From Codonopsis lanceolata (lineage: Eukaryota; Streptophyta; Magnoliopsida; Asterales; Campanulaceae): a stretch of 64,000 nt of DNA. Below the pieces are notes generated by a model. The model had not been told where the DNA came from. It saw only the letters and a list, made by a program, of their open reading frames with translations, and made no database searches. A program made the translations under genes and the position numbers. This document shows positions 46,799 through 59,608 of this stretch, one piece after another (the first letter of the stretch is position 1; each line of letters begins with the position of its first letter). The stretch covers positions 10,734,767 to 10,798,766 of the forward strand of contig CM028382.1 of NCBI GenBank assembly GCA_013146195.2, read 5' to 3'.

Positions 46799-47164
46799 AT
46801 TGCAAGCACGCCTACACGGCTACACTTGAGGGGGCATGCTGCTAGTATACGTTAAATACAAGTCTTGCAAACAGTTCTCTATTTGTTTAAAAATGAGTCC
46901 ATATTTTTTGAATTTTAATGTCTCAAAATAAGTCTGTTTTTCTTATAAAGTTAGTGAATTCACATTTATTATAGCCATCATGCATGCATGTTCTAGTGGT
47001 CACTTACTCAGTTATAACACGAACACTAAAAGACATCAGTGTATATGTGTTACTGTAGACACCCAAATCTCAACTTCATAATTTTTATATTGGTGGTTTC
47101 CAAACGGGATTTCTCACACCTACTTAAGTTTAGTTCAAATAGAGTAATAAAGATCCTGATGCCG
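46799..47164. other. AT-rich sequence with an LTR-start-like fragment
   Basis: TGTAGACACCCAAATCTC at about 47053 resembles the start of Ogre/Tat-type LTRs, and about 100 bases of similar character follow. Nothing else is recognised. Confidence 0.35.
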
Positions 47165-48412
47165 CACCACTTGTAAGTGATAAATGAGTTTTATACTCAT
47201 TTGTTGGGTATTTTTAGAGCTTAGATTTAGTTAATTCTCGAGGTTTTGGTCACTAATACGGTTTTCGAGCTTTAATGTGAGTTTCAGGGTTGGATTGAGA
47301 GAAAGAAGACATTTTAGAGCTTAAATATGTTGACTTGAAGGTCAGAAGTGTAAGTTGCTGGAAGTTTGAGGAGCAAAAGAAGAAAATCAAGTAATGCGGT
47401 CGCTTTTCATGATACCATGCGGCCGTATGTGGACTTCACAAAAAATTTGATGCGGTCGCATCCAAGTCCACCAAAGTCGCCGCATCTCAGCAAAGCGGTT
47501 GCATCTCATTGAGGCCAGACAATAGCATCCGCCCGGCTTTTGCAAAGGACTGTTTTGTAAAATTTAAATGATTTCTTTCTGATGCGTATGAGGGTGCCAA
47601 CATTTCCAAGTGGGGAGTCTCATTTATGGTGTCAAACGGACTGGACAATTCAAGATCAAAGGGAGTCGTTTGGGAGGTCATTACGGTGCTGAAATTAGTT
47701 ATAAAGGAGGGTACGGGCTAGTATGGTTCGCAGAGAGATTGGACTAGACTTAGGGAACACGTTCATGCATGGAAGGAGCCCATGGACAAGGGCACATACT
47801 TTGAGTGTTTGATTAAGGGGATGGTTGTTAACCCGCATTGGGTAAGTTGGAAGCATGCATGGCACGGCTAGGAGGAACAAGTGGAATCAAGACACCCTAA
47901 GGTCTTACAAAGAAGGCAAGCATGGGCCTGATGGATTAGAGAGGTACATGGGAGTGGCTTATCTCATGAAACACAATTTAGGCACACTTCAAGTAGGTGG
48001 GATTTTTGATGGGCTTCTCGCTTGGAAGAAGTATCCAGGAAAGGGTGTTGAGTCGGGTTGGGTTGGGTTGGGTTGTGTGGGAATTTCCTAAGGCACGGTT
48101 AAGTGATTGGGCTCAAGGCAAATAAAGGCACTACAAAGGAATGGAGTTCTACTCAAGTCACAGCAAAGAAGGGAGGGCAGCAGCCGCTTGTAACATCAAA
48201 GGAGCAGCCAAAGAGGATCCTGATGTTAGAAGGAATCCCGTTTTTGCCATGTTAGGTTTTTAATTTAATTGTTTTGATATATTAAAGTCCTAATCGAACT
48301 ATAGTTAGGGTTTCCTTTTTGTTTACCTAGTTAATAGGACAAATTTTGACGTTGAAAAACAAAGACTAAAGAACAAAGTTTTAATTTGTTCTTCCAAAAC
48401 TAATTTTATCAT

Positions 48413-50141
48413 GAGGTGGTCTCCTTTAATACAGTCTTACAGATCCTTATTCGTAAGACGGAGCCTCATTTAGGAATTCGCGGGTTAATAACTAAATATA
48501 TTAATAAAAATCATAATCATGAGTTTGGCAAGATGGATGGAAGTGTTGCTTGAAGATTTGGTTGATGGTCGACTAGAGGTCGGCAGTTTGAAACTCCCTA
48601 GCTACGTAATTTGTTTTTAATTCTTCTTAATGAGAATTATAAATTTGCCGGTCATAATAAATAAATACGTTATAAAAAGTCATAAAACCCAGTATGGTGA
48701 GATGGTTCAGTAATGTCATTAATTCTTCTTAATGAGAATTAAGTTTTATTACCAGAGATGTGTCATTTTGACATTGTTTACATTTACGATCAATTAGAGT
48801 GTTACTTTTAGGCTTGGCGTGTGTCACTTTTGGATAATTGTTGTCTTAGGTCTGATTAAGTTTTACTTATTTACTTTAAATCAGAGTGTCACTTTTAAAC
48901 ATAGAATGTGTCGCTTTTAAGTTTTACGTGTGTCACTTTTGGCAAAAAAATCACTTTTCATCTTTAAATTTTTATTCATAAGTGTCACGTTTAGTGTGTC
49001 ACTTTTAGGTATTAATTGTGTCACTTTTAGGCATTAGGTGTGTCACTTTTGGTAAAACAACTCATTTTTATAATCATACAATTTGTATCAATAAGAGTGT
49101 CACTTTTAGGCTTGAAGTGTGCTATCTTTAGGACTAAAGTGTGTCACTTTTTGGGCTAGTGATTTTAACAAAAATAACCAATTGAACACTACTGAAATGT
49201 ATCTTCTCATTCATAGAAATGTATATAATCTCAAGTGTCAATCGTTAAAAACACAAAATTATAACTTTTTCAAGGTAAAGTATATGTTTCTTACTCGAAA
49301 ATAAAAAATTTACTGAAAATATGTCTAAAATAACCGAGCATTAGAAGTCTTGGAACACAATTCCTTGGCTTGATGGGAATCAGAAAAATCAGTAGTCTTT
49401 TTCTTGCCATTTTCAATACTTTCCTTAATTCTTTTTCTCATTCCCTTCGTAACAGAGCGAGCATGATCAAAGCATGTAGTAGATGAACTTGAAACACGAG
49501 ATGATTCATTTTGGTCCGGTAAATTCTTTAAGGAAGAGTGCCACTTTTTAATATTAAATTTATCACTTTTTAGTATTAAGAGTGTCACGTTTTAATATTA
49601 AGAGTGTCACTTTTTAGTATTAAATGTGTCACTTTTTAGTATTAAGAGTGTCACTTTTTAGTATTAAATGTGTCAATTTTTAGTATTAAGAGTGTTACTT
49701 TGTATTTTAATAAAAATTATAATAAATTTTCATTTATAGTGTCACTTTTAACATTAAAATGTGTCACTTTTTGTGTTTTTAATGTGTCACGTTTGGTTTT
49801 AAATGTGTCATTTAGCATTTCGTCAAAGTCCGTTAGGATCTGTCAAGTATCCCAAGGCAATTGATGCTAACGGATGGCTAACGGAGATAACAAACATTGA
49901 AAGTGGAGGGGCATCGGAGCAAATAGAGGAAATGAGCATTAAAAATAAATTTATTTGCTGGAAGGAGTCAAACCTTAGACCAACGAGCGGGTCAAACCTT
50001 CAAGGCTCACCCTTCAACAACTCATCCAACCAACTTTTGTGATTTATATTAACAGGTTTAGTTATTAACCCGCAAATTTCTAAATGGGGCTCCGTCTTAC
50101 GGATTTAGGATCCGTAAGACCGTCCTATACAAGTCTTTGCC
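48413..50141. mobile_element. Non-autonomous MULE with TGTCACTTTT repeats
   Basis: Terminal regions of over 100 bp are inverted copies (CTTACAGATCC, CGTAAGACGGAGCC, GCGGGTTAATAACTAAA and partners). A perfect 9-bp duplication TTTTATCAT flanks it (48404-48412 and 50142-50150). The interior carries the TGTCACTTTT arrays (48780-49150 and 49540-49800) seen in the element at 10540. A minus-strand frame (49588-49325) encodes a Ser/Lys-rich peptide without a known domain. No transposase is visible. Confidence 0.88.
48780..49800 (+). repeat. Second TGTCACTTTT array
   Basis: The left block (48780-49150) nearly copies 11320-11700 of the first element, in the same order. The right block (49540-49800) is simpler: about nine units of GTGTCACTTTTTAGTATTAA or close forms. 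All copies point the same way. Confidence 0.8.
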
Positions 50142-51189
50142 TTTTATCATCCAAGGTGACTAAAGAACAAAGTTTTCTTTACATTAAACGAGTGAAGCTT
50201 AACTGGTGAATCTGTTTCTATCCTTTGCCTTTTGTTTTCGTGCGTCTTGTGGCTGTTTGGAACAAATCCGACCAGCCTACTTGCTGCCTTGAATGAATCT
50301 CCGAGTAGACTTGTTTTGGACAGATTAGTTACGTAACAAATATTTGTCAATTGTGCTGTTTTGTGTGAGTTATTTGCTTGTTTAGTAGAGATTTCAGACA
50401 GTAGGTTGCTGCCTTAATCTTGCTTGGACAACTTGTAGTTTTCAAGTTGTTCGTCACGCATCACTTTCCTTGTAAGCTACTATATAAGAAAACCTTGTGA
50501 CCTAGGATTAGTTTGGATAGTTTATGCGTGTTGTAAAGAGAGAAACAATGGAGAACAAGTTTTGAACAATTATCAAAGATCGAATTCAAGGATTGATTCT
50601 ATTGCGAAGTTTGATTTCTTCTTTCCTTCTATGGTTAATTTGTTTTCCATCTTTCATATCATCTTGGTTTAGTTTGTTAAATTATGAACTAAATTCATCA
50701 AGCTAGGGCAAAGGGGTAGCCAATTCATGGAGAAGTAATTTTGATTCGATTTAGGGTGTAGATTGATTGCATGATTGTGTGAGTGTTTATTCTTGTTCTT
50801 GATGTTTTAAGAGCTTGATTACCTTTGATTGATCTTAATCATGTGGATGAGACCAAGAACAATTTCATGTGATAGACCGTAGGAATATTCACTGTAAATC
50901 TAAATTCATGCTAGATATAACATGCAATTAGTTATAGACCACCGTATCGAAAGGTAAGTATATTTCACAAACCCTAATGCGTTGTTTTCTACCTAAATCT
51001 ACCTAGAGATACGCAAGTTTCTAGAGAATAATAGGATTGGTATAATGCGAGAGAGAATATTGTGGAAATTTTGTTGTCACATAGTAGCAATCAGTTAAAA
51101 CCCGAAGTTGTTATTTTATTACTTTGAAGTAAATTGGTGAATCTATTCCTAGCACTTCCTACTCGTAGATCCCTTATAATTGTTATTTA

Positions 51190-51851
51190 GGCTATGTCTG
51201 TTCGCACGTTTTGGTCGAAAATGCAGCCCAAAACGCTCCGTTTTCCTTAGCATTGTGTTTCAATCTCGCGTTTTTAATCAGCGCGTTTTACAAGCGGGCC
51301 GTTTCGAGCGGCGAAAACGCTAAAAGTAAAAGCAGCGTCTCTCCTTCTTGACAAAAATAGCCCTAAATCAATGGTCGGCATTGATGTTGAAATTGCACAA
51401 GAGAGTTCCAAGAGATACTCTGCAACTGAGAGATACAGGCTGGTGTGCTGGAGCGAACAGAGAGAAGCGAGTCTGTGCGGTGATGAAGAAGAAAAGAGGT
51501 CGGCCAGATCTGGACTTCGATTTGGGCTGGGGTTCGTGCGGCTAAAGAGGGAGACTCAGATCTGTGCTGCTTCTTTTTCCTTTTTTGGCTTGCCTTACTT
51601 TTTCTTTTTCTTGAATTGCCTTTATGCCCATTATGTATTAAAGGTAAAACATTTTTAAATTAAAGGTAAAACATTTTTCATAAAAGGGTAGAATTGTCAT
51701 TTTTAACACTAATCAATTTATGAAAATAGCGTTTTGATATAGTATCATAAACGCATTTACAAGCAAAAAGCTGCGTTTTATAAACTCCGCGTTTTAAAAA
51801 AGCTCCGTTTTAAAAACAGAGCGTTTTAAAAACGCTGCACCAAACGAGCCC
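51190..51851. mobile_element. MITE-like insertion with GTTTT-rich ends
   Basis: The left end GGCTATGTCTGTTCGCACG and the right end, inverted, GGGCTCGTTTGGTGCAGCG are imperfect copies, and subterminal CGTTTTAAAA units occur repeatedly on the right. Two overlapping frames (51348-51658) show no domain. No clear TSD was found, so the class is open (hAT-like ends are possible). Confidence 0.55.
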
Positions 51852-52004
51852 TTAATTGCGTTCCTTAGTTAATGAATTAAGTTTTAAAATCTAAAAAATA
51901 TCGTCCTCTTGATTAAAGTGAAGATTAGTTACTTTTGATAATTGTTGCTCGTTGGGTTCGATAATCCGTAAATTCTTACACTATATTATTTGAGATATAT
52001 TAAA

Positions 52005-52176
52005 GGGCAATGCTAGGGTCATTCTCATTTTACATCAAAATATGGGTATTTTATGATGTGGCATACTGTCATTGGTTGGACATTTTATAGGTCCCAGCAC
52101 TCCAGCCAATAAGAGTGTGTCACATCACAGAGTATCCATATTTTAGTGCAAAATGAGAGTGGTCCAAGCATTACCC
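52005..52176. mobile_element. MITE, 172 bp, long terminal inverted repeats
   Basis: The left end GGGCAATGCTAGGGTCATTC and the right end, inverted, GGGTAATGCTTGGACCACTC continue into matching TCATTTT and AAAATATGG. The repeats are about 45 bp, leaving a short centre. The flanks are TATATTAAA and ATATTACAA, suggestive but not a clean duplication. It abuts the second Helitron. Confidence 0.75.
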
Positions 52177-52724
52177 ATATTACAATAGAGTTCATTCTTA
52201 TACATGTGTAATTGACTAAAATTATTTAGATGTTGAGATTAAATTATCTTTAAAAATTTAATGATTGGGATTCACTCTCACATTCATATGTGTGAGAGTA
52301 GTTATCCACTTTTAACTCTCTATTTTCTCTCACCTTGTTACAAAGTCACCCTTACAACTAATATTATGAGCAGTCACACCCTGAGATTAATCTTCTAAAC
52401 CATTACCCCTTACAAAACATCAACATTGCATTAATATAATCTCACAGTAGAGCTCAATTGATTGACTGAGACTATCTGACAATGGGGGTTGATTCGGCCG
52501 CAAAATCAAACATTCATAGGTCAGTTACATATAACTTCTTACAAATAATCTCCCTCAATTATGGGTCGAGTTCGAATAACGCCTCTCGACTACCACTTGA
52601 AATAATGTATCCCTCAACTGTAACATTTTTTTTTAAATCGTATTTTTTATTTAGACGTTGACGTTTCAATTGACGAAATTAGATATAATGACACCATACC
52701 GTAAGCACGGACACAAAAATCTAG
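52177..52724 (+). mobile_element. Second Helitron copy, 5' end disturbed
   Basis: It shares long stretches with 9343-9753: GAGATTAAATTATC, AAAATTTAATGATT, then CATATGTGTGAGAGTAGTTA, and CAATTGACGAAATTAGATAT. It ends with a small hairpin (CCGT/ACGG, 52709-52720) and CTAG followed by T. About 150 extra bases (roughly 52450-52600) interrupt it. Its 5' TC end is not visible where the MITE abuts. Confidence 0.72.
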
Positions 52725-52769
52725 TATTGAAATATGCTAAAGCACATAGATGAGCTGGTTTGAGACTAA

Positions 52770-54410
<1,641 letters not shown>

Positions 54411-54413
54411 TAA

Positions 54414-55090
54414 GACTGTCCTAGCTTAAGTATAAGTCTCGAGTTAAAGTCTTATGAATACAACTGTGTTAAAACTTGATAGGTCGAGTTTTACCGTGCT
54501 TTTGAGCCCATATGATAGGAAACTTTGAGAAAGTTCTCAAAGAAAAATGTTATGGTTAGGATCTCAAATCAATATGGACATGTAAAAGCAAAGTTTATAG
54601 AGTGAGGAGATAAGAATTGATGACAATTGATTCTTTCCCACTTTTCAAAGTAATGACCATTATATTTGATTTGTTCACCAACTACTTTCACCCATCATGT
54701 GGCCCTTTGAATGAGTATTTTCTTGTGGTAGGTTGCCTTTGAATACCAGAACATGTTTTCTTTCAAAGGAGGAAAATTACCTTATTTTCTCCTTAACAAA
54801 TAACAAATGCCATTATCATTTTCTTGCTGGAAAAACTTTCCCGCAAAACGTATCATGCAATTTTAGTAGGATATTGTGTTGGGTCTATTAATCTATTATA
54901 CATAATATATAAGTTCCGACAAATACAACCCCGTAACCGTTAACTCATTAATTCATAAAGTGATTTGAAAATTATCTGATCTAACTCAACCCGTTAATAT
55001 TTTTTGGTCAAAACTAACACGTTTCAATCCAAAAATATTAACGGCTTGGGTTGGATTGGGTTAAATCGGGTTGAACCTGTTACCTATTTG
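54414..55090. other. AT-rich sequence with an eroded hAT-like stretch
   Basis: Around 54960-55085 CAACCCGTTAATATT and, inverted, AATATTAACGGCTTGGGTTG form an imperfect fold. Nothing else is recognised. Confidence 0.35.
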
Positions 55091-55790
55091 ACTCCGTTTG
55101 TTTCACGGAAAATGATTTCTGGAAAACGTTTTTCTTATTTTTCGGTGTTAGGTAACCTTAAGAAAATGTTTTCCGAGTTAACGGAAAATGAATCTTTCTT
55201 TTCTGGAAAATGACTTACGGATTTATTTTCTGAATGTTCGAGCATCCCTCTGCACCCTTCCAAAATTACATATATTTACATGAACGCACAATATTCCACT
55301 CAACAAATAAATTGTTTAAAAATATAAATAGAGTTTGTGCACATTATTTATAAATTATAATTTTAAGAAATATTCACTACGTCCTAAAATTAGTGTCCAC
55401 TATGTTATATTATTATTTAAGAACGTTCCAAACAATATTTACTTTATTTTTTAAAACATTTTTTCATATCAATTATAAAAAAATTGTGAACTTGAAAAAA
55501 TATGGACCTTATCGATTTGACACCATTAATGATAAATTGAGGGTTATTAATAGAAAATTACTTAAACTTCAACACTATTTTATATTCAATATGTATATTA
55601 ATATTATAATATATTTTTTTATATTTATTCATATATTGTTTTCTCGTAACATTTTTACGTGTATTTGTCAAACATCTGAAAATATTTTTCGACATATTTT
55701 CAAAAGATTTACCAAACACATGAAAATTAAATCTTTTCATTTTCTAGAAATTATTTTCTGAAAATCATTTTATATGAAACAAACGGAACG
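55091..55790 (+). mobile_element. MITE, 700 bp, relative of the copy at 5390-6047
   Basis: The left end CTCCGTTTGTTTCACGGAAA and the right end GAAACAAACGGAACG are inverted copies, with subterminal GGAAAA/TTTTCC motifs. The interior matches 5390-6047 in reverse orientation. There is no coding sequence and no clear TSD. Confidence 0.75.
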
Positions 55791-56785
55791 TAAATATATG
55801 TTTTTTTTATGAGGGAGGGAATCCGGTTGAGGACTAGTTCGAATTCGTTTTATCATGTTACAAATATTACACCGTGGCATTTATCAAATATGGCCAAAAG
55901 ACCCGGTTGTTAAACATATATGGCCTTTGACAAATCAACGGACCGCCGCTATGAATCGACCAAAATGCCCCTCGTTATATCGTGGCTCGACACTAGTCGT
56001 CAAGTGGTCGACAAGTCGACCATCATAAAATTTTGAGGAACAATATTTTTTAATTACATATACACTGGTATACACTGGTATATACTGGTATATACTGGTA
56101 TACACTGGTTTATTAGATAAACCACTTGACGACCACTTGACGACTACTGGCTGAGAAAAAAATACGTATACAATTACAATTGACGACGATGATATACACT
56201 AGCCGAGTGAAAGTGAAAAACACATAGTTCATTTCGATTGTGGTATAACGAGCCTTGTCGACCAAGACCCTCTCAACGACGACCATTGATAAACCATTTG
56301 ATTTCGATTAAAAGATCAGGAGCTCTCAATTATTCGAAACCCTAACTCGTTGGTGATCATCAATTCTGATCCAGGTAAACCTCACATTGTTTTTTTCGCT
56401 TAGGGTTTTAGTGTTATAGTTACGGCCGACCATTTTGACGACCCCAACTTGTAAAACATTTGAAATGAACATAACGACTTGAAATAAACATGAATACTTG
56501 TTTATATTGAATTGTATTGCTATGTTCATGTTCTTATTTCATGTTCAAGGCAAAAATGATTTTATTTTTCGTTGAATACATCCGATTTATCAATAAACCA
56601 TGTCAAGAAACCATGTACTTGGGTTTTTGTTTAAGGTTAGAAAATCATATGTTTTATAACCTGATATATGAATCAACCATGTGTAATTTCATATGATCGC
56701 TTGAATCAACCATAGAAGTAAACCTTGTTTTAATAGTTGTTTATTATAGTTCATTTTTAATGTTTAATTTATATTTCTATTACGG
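55791..56785 (+). other. Upstream region of the DUF1985-type gene, with short repeats
   Basis: Five tandem copies of the 10-base unit TACACTGGTA (or TATACTGGTA) lie at 56061-56110, directly followed by GGTTTATTAGATAAACCACT. ACCATTGATAAACC at 56281-56296 is identical to a core piece of the minisatellite at 59609-61238. CGAC-rich pieces (56110-56290) also recur. A region like this could be the subterminal part of the element that carries the gene. Confidence 0.5.
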
Positions 56786-59205
56786 ATGGCATATATTGTT
56801 TCACGTGATGACCGGTACAAATGCAAGGTTACTACAAGATGCAATTTGTTAATATTAGATGAGGTATATGAAGCATTAGATCGTGCTCATAAAACTATAT
56901 TCAGAAATCGGCCTTTGGTAAATTGTATAGGATGAGAAAAAATATTCAATAAGAGCAATGTGTCGATTCATGTTTTGGCACTTTTAGGATTGAGTCACCT
57001 ACAAACAATAAAAATGAAATATGGTTCTATAGGTGGTAAAAATGTTAGATTTTCTTTTTCGGCACTACACCTTAATAACGGGTTTAAAACCGGATTATTG
57101 GAAGATTATGTCCCTCGAAATCCCTACTTCCAATGCACTAGTAAAGAAATATATTCCTGGACTGAGTGGAAAAGCAATGAAGCCTGAAGATTTAAGGAAA
57201 ATATTTAGAGAGGTAACTGACATGGATGATAAGCTGAAGATTGGTCTTGCACTTATTTGGGAGTATGTGCCTTTGAGAGGTGCGCCACCTAATACCGGTA
57301 TTGATGTGGGTGTTTTGAGTATAGTCGAGAACTTGGATTTGTTCAATAAATATCCATGGGGAACAAAGTCCTATACCCACCGCGAACTCGTGATGAAGAT
57401 GGCTAGTTCGTGCTAAGACTTCGTATGCAACGGCTTTCCGTTGGCATTACAGTAACCATTTGTAGGCCGATTTTTATATTGAATGGTTAGATCATATTTT
57501 TTTTCAATCTTATATGCTTCTAATATGTAACATTTTGAAAAAGGTGTTTGGGCATTTGAGTTGTTCCAAGGTTTTCTGGATTTATAGAATTGTATGGGCT
57601 ATCAAATATCATCAGTGAAGTGCCCAAAATACCAAGAATGTGCGATTGGAAGTCATTCCAAAATCCAAGCTATGAGGAAATCATGGAGATATTGGATAAC
57701 CCAAGGGTAAATGTAGAGTTTGATTAATAAAGTTGTGTTATTTAATCCAAACAATATTATTTTATAAACAAGTAGTGTCCAATATAGTTTATTAATGAAG
57801 TTGGTATTTTGCTTAATTGACAGGATGAAGTGCTTGTTCCATTGAGGCCCACCGAAGCCGAAAAACAAAAGCGCTATGTTGTTGAGTATGAGCGTATGTT
57901 TGGAGCTGATTGGAGCACATCCTTCCATGTTGAGGCTGAACATGTTGAAGATGAAGGCCGTCGGTCCCCACCACGCATCCTCTCCCAACAACATCCTCTC
58001 CATCTCCTCGTTGTGACTAGCACTAGCACCAAAGAACACCAAAGACTCCTCATCTCAAGCAATTTTTGATTTATTGCATAAGATGGACTGAAGATTGACC
58101 ATATGGACCGTAAGATTGACCATATGGACCAAAAGATTGACCATCTTAAGATTGAAGTGGTAAAGTATTTGACCTTTTGATTTTGAGTAATTTGTTGAGA
58201 TATTAATTAGTCTATACTTACCTAATTTTGCTTACCTACTTGAATTGACAGAATGATCTAAAAACAAGTTTAGGTCCTGCTCGGGAACAAGCATCACCCC
58301 CCAACTTGACATGGACTCCCACCTGTTACTCTTCTCCTACTTTTCCAAGTTTTGCTGCCTTTTCCAGAATCCAAAATGTCGATCCGACCATCTCTACTAC
58401 TCCCCCAACCACCACTCCCATCTCCAATACTCTCCCTACAACCACCACTCCCATCATCTCTACTACTCCTCCTACCACCACTCCCATCTCCACTACTCTA
58501 CCTACCACCACCATCCATACTACTCCCCCTACCACCACTCCCATCTCCACTACTCTCCCTACAACCACCACTCCCATCTTCTCTACTACTCCTACCACCA
58601 CCACTCCCACCATCTCTACTACTCCCCCTACTACCAGTCCCATCATCTCTACTACTACTCCTACCACCACCACTCCCATCATCTCTACTACTCCTCCTAC
58701 CACCACCACTCCCACCATCTCTACTACTCCCCCTACCACCACCACTCCCACCATCTCTACTACTCCCCCTACCACCTCTCACATCATGTGTACTACTCCC
58801 CCTACCACCTCTCCCATCATCTCTACTACTCCTCCTAGCACCACTCCCATCTCCACTTCCCTGCCTACCACCACCACTCCCCCCATCTATACATTTGAAG
58901 CAGGTAAAAATGCTGAGGATAAGCAGGGAAAAATAGAAGAGGTTAAGGGTAGGAAAAAGAAATGTCTCCTTGGTATTGAGACTGACAATATTTTGGAATC
59001 GAAGAAAAAGAGGGGCAGAAAAGCATCGCACAAATCTCTTCTCCCTATATCACGCATGCACCGAAACCGCCGCAACTCGAAGGTTGTTGGAAATCTAGTG
59101 CAAGAGAGGCCTCAAGTGAAGGATGCCGAAATGCGGTTCATGAGAGGCCCAGTACCACGATCAAGTGAAGGCCGAAACACAATTAATAAAAAGAATGAAA
59201 ATTGA
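56786..59205 (+). pseudogene. DUF1985-like, Ulp1-associated gene with Pro/Thr-rich tail, frameshifted
   Basis: Model: exon 1 from ATG 56786 to about 57450; exon 2 about 57550-57706 (donor GTAAAT); exon 3 57824-58159 (acceptor TTGACAG, donor GTAAAG); exon 4 58252-59205 (acceptor TTGACAG). Exons 3 and 4 join in phase. Exon 1 contains YKCKVTTRCN, GGKNVRFSF, HYTLITGLKPDYW and LDLFNKYPWGTKSY, the pattern of the DUF1985 domain found before Ulp1-type proteases. Exon 2 has IPRMCDWKSF and EIMEILDNP. Exon 3 has VLVPLRPTEAE and a KIDHMD repeat. Exon 4 is Thr/Pro-rich and ends in a basic segment with KKKRGRKASHK, like an AT-hook or nuclear signal. Frameshifts near 56935, 57015, 57990 and 58089 break it. 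No protease catalytic domain is present. Confidence 0.65.
58390..58890 (+). repeat. Coding minisatellite (Pro/Thr/Ser-rich)
   Basis: Units of roughly 24-30 bases such as ACCACCACTCCCATC and TCTACTACTCC encode repeats of TTTPIISTTPPT. The frame stays open throughout, and the array is open in several other frames as well, which explains the overlapping long frames on both strands. Confidence 0.85.
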
Positions 59206-59608
59206 GAAAGGGCAGCAAACCAGAAAATCAGAAAGAAATAAGGCGAAGATTTGGAAGAAGAAGTGTGAGGAAACAAATGGAATGAGTATAGATATAGATT
59301 AATGCATATAGTTGCTCCTGCTGCTGCTGCTTGTGATGGCCATGTATTTTCTTTAGTTCATAGGGGTCATGTAAAATACACTTGTTTATGACAATGACAA
59401 TCCTAGTTTACCTTGGTTAATGCAATGAAATTCCTCTGTTTTTGATTTATTTTGGGTACTACTTATATGAGTTTGTAATTGCAAATATATGTCAATTGAA
59501 AATGTTTGTATATTACTCGACAGTTTGTATATCACTTTCATATTTGTATAGTGCATATTAAACTTGCAGGAAGAACTTTTGCACTTGCAAACACAGTTCT
59601 TCCTTATT
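59206..59608. other. 3' flank of the DUF1985-type gene
   Basis: AT-rich sequence with a short GCTGCTGCTGCTGC run near 59318. No feature is recognised. It leads into the minisatellite. Confidence 0.4.

Larger units (their letters stand above)
47165..51995 (+). mobile_element. Long solo-LTR-like sequence with nested insertions
   Basis: Pieces 47165-48403, 50151-51189 and 51852-51995 look like one LTR. The left part has repeated GCGGTCGCAT phrases (47398-47500). The middle has a TATA box (TATATAAG, 50481-50488) followed by a leader. The right part has the GTTGGGTTCGATAATCC phrase common near the ends of gypsy LTRs. A native duplication, GACTAAAGAACAAAGTTTT, flanks the insertion site at 48364 and 50158. 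No internal region is visible, and both borders are approximate. Confidence 0.5.

Noticed and set aside
51348..51658. Two overlapping ORFs inside the MITE at 51190
   Set aside because: The frames overlap, have no known motif and end in low-complexity Phe-rich sequence.
58326..59075. Long minus-strand and alternative-frame ORFs (Gly/Val-rich, Ser/Arg-rich and Leu/Pro-rich)
   Set aside because: They are shadows of the ACC/TCC-type coding repeat at 58390-58890, which stays open in several frames. Only the frame continuing exon 3 and ending in the basic tail fits the splice model.
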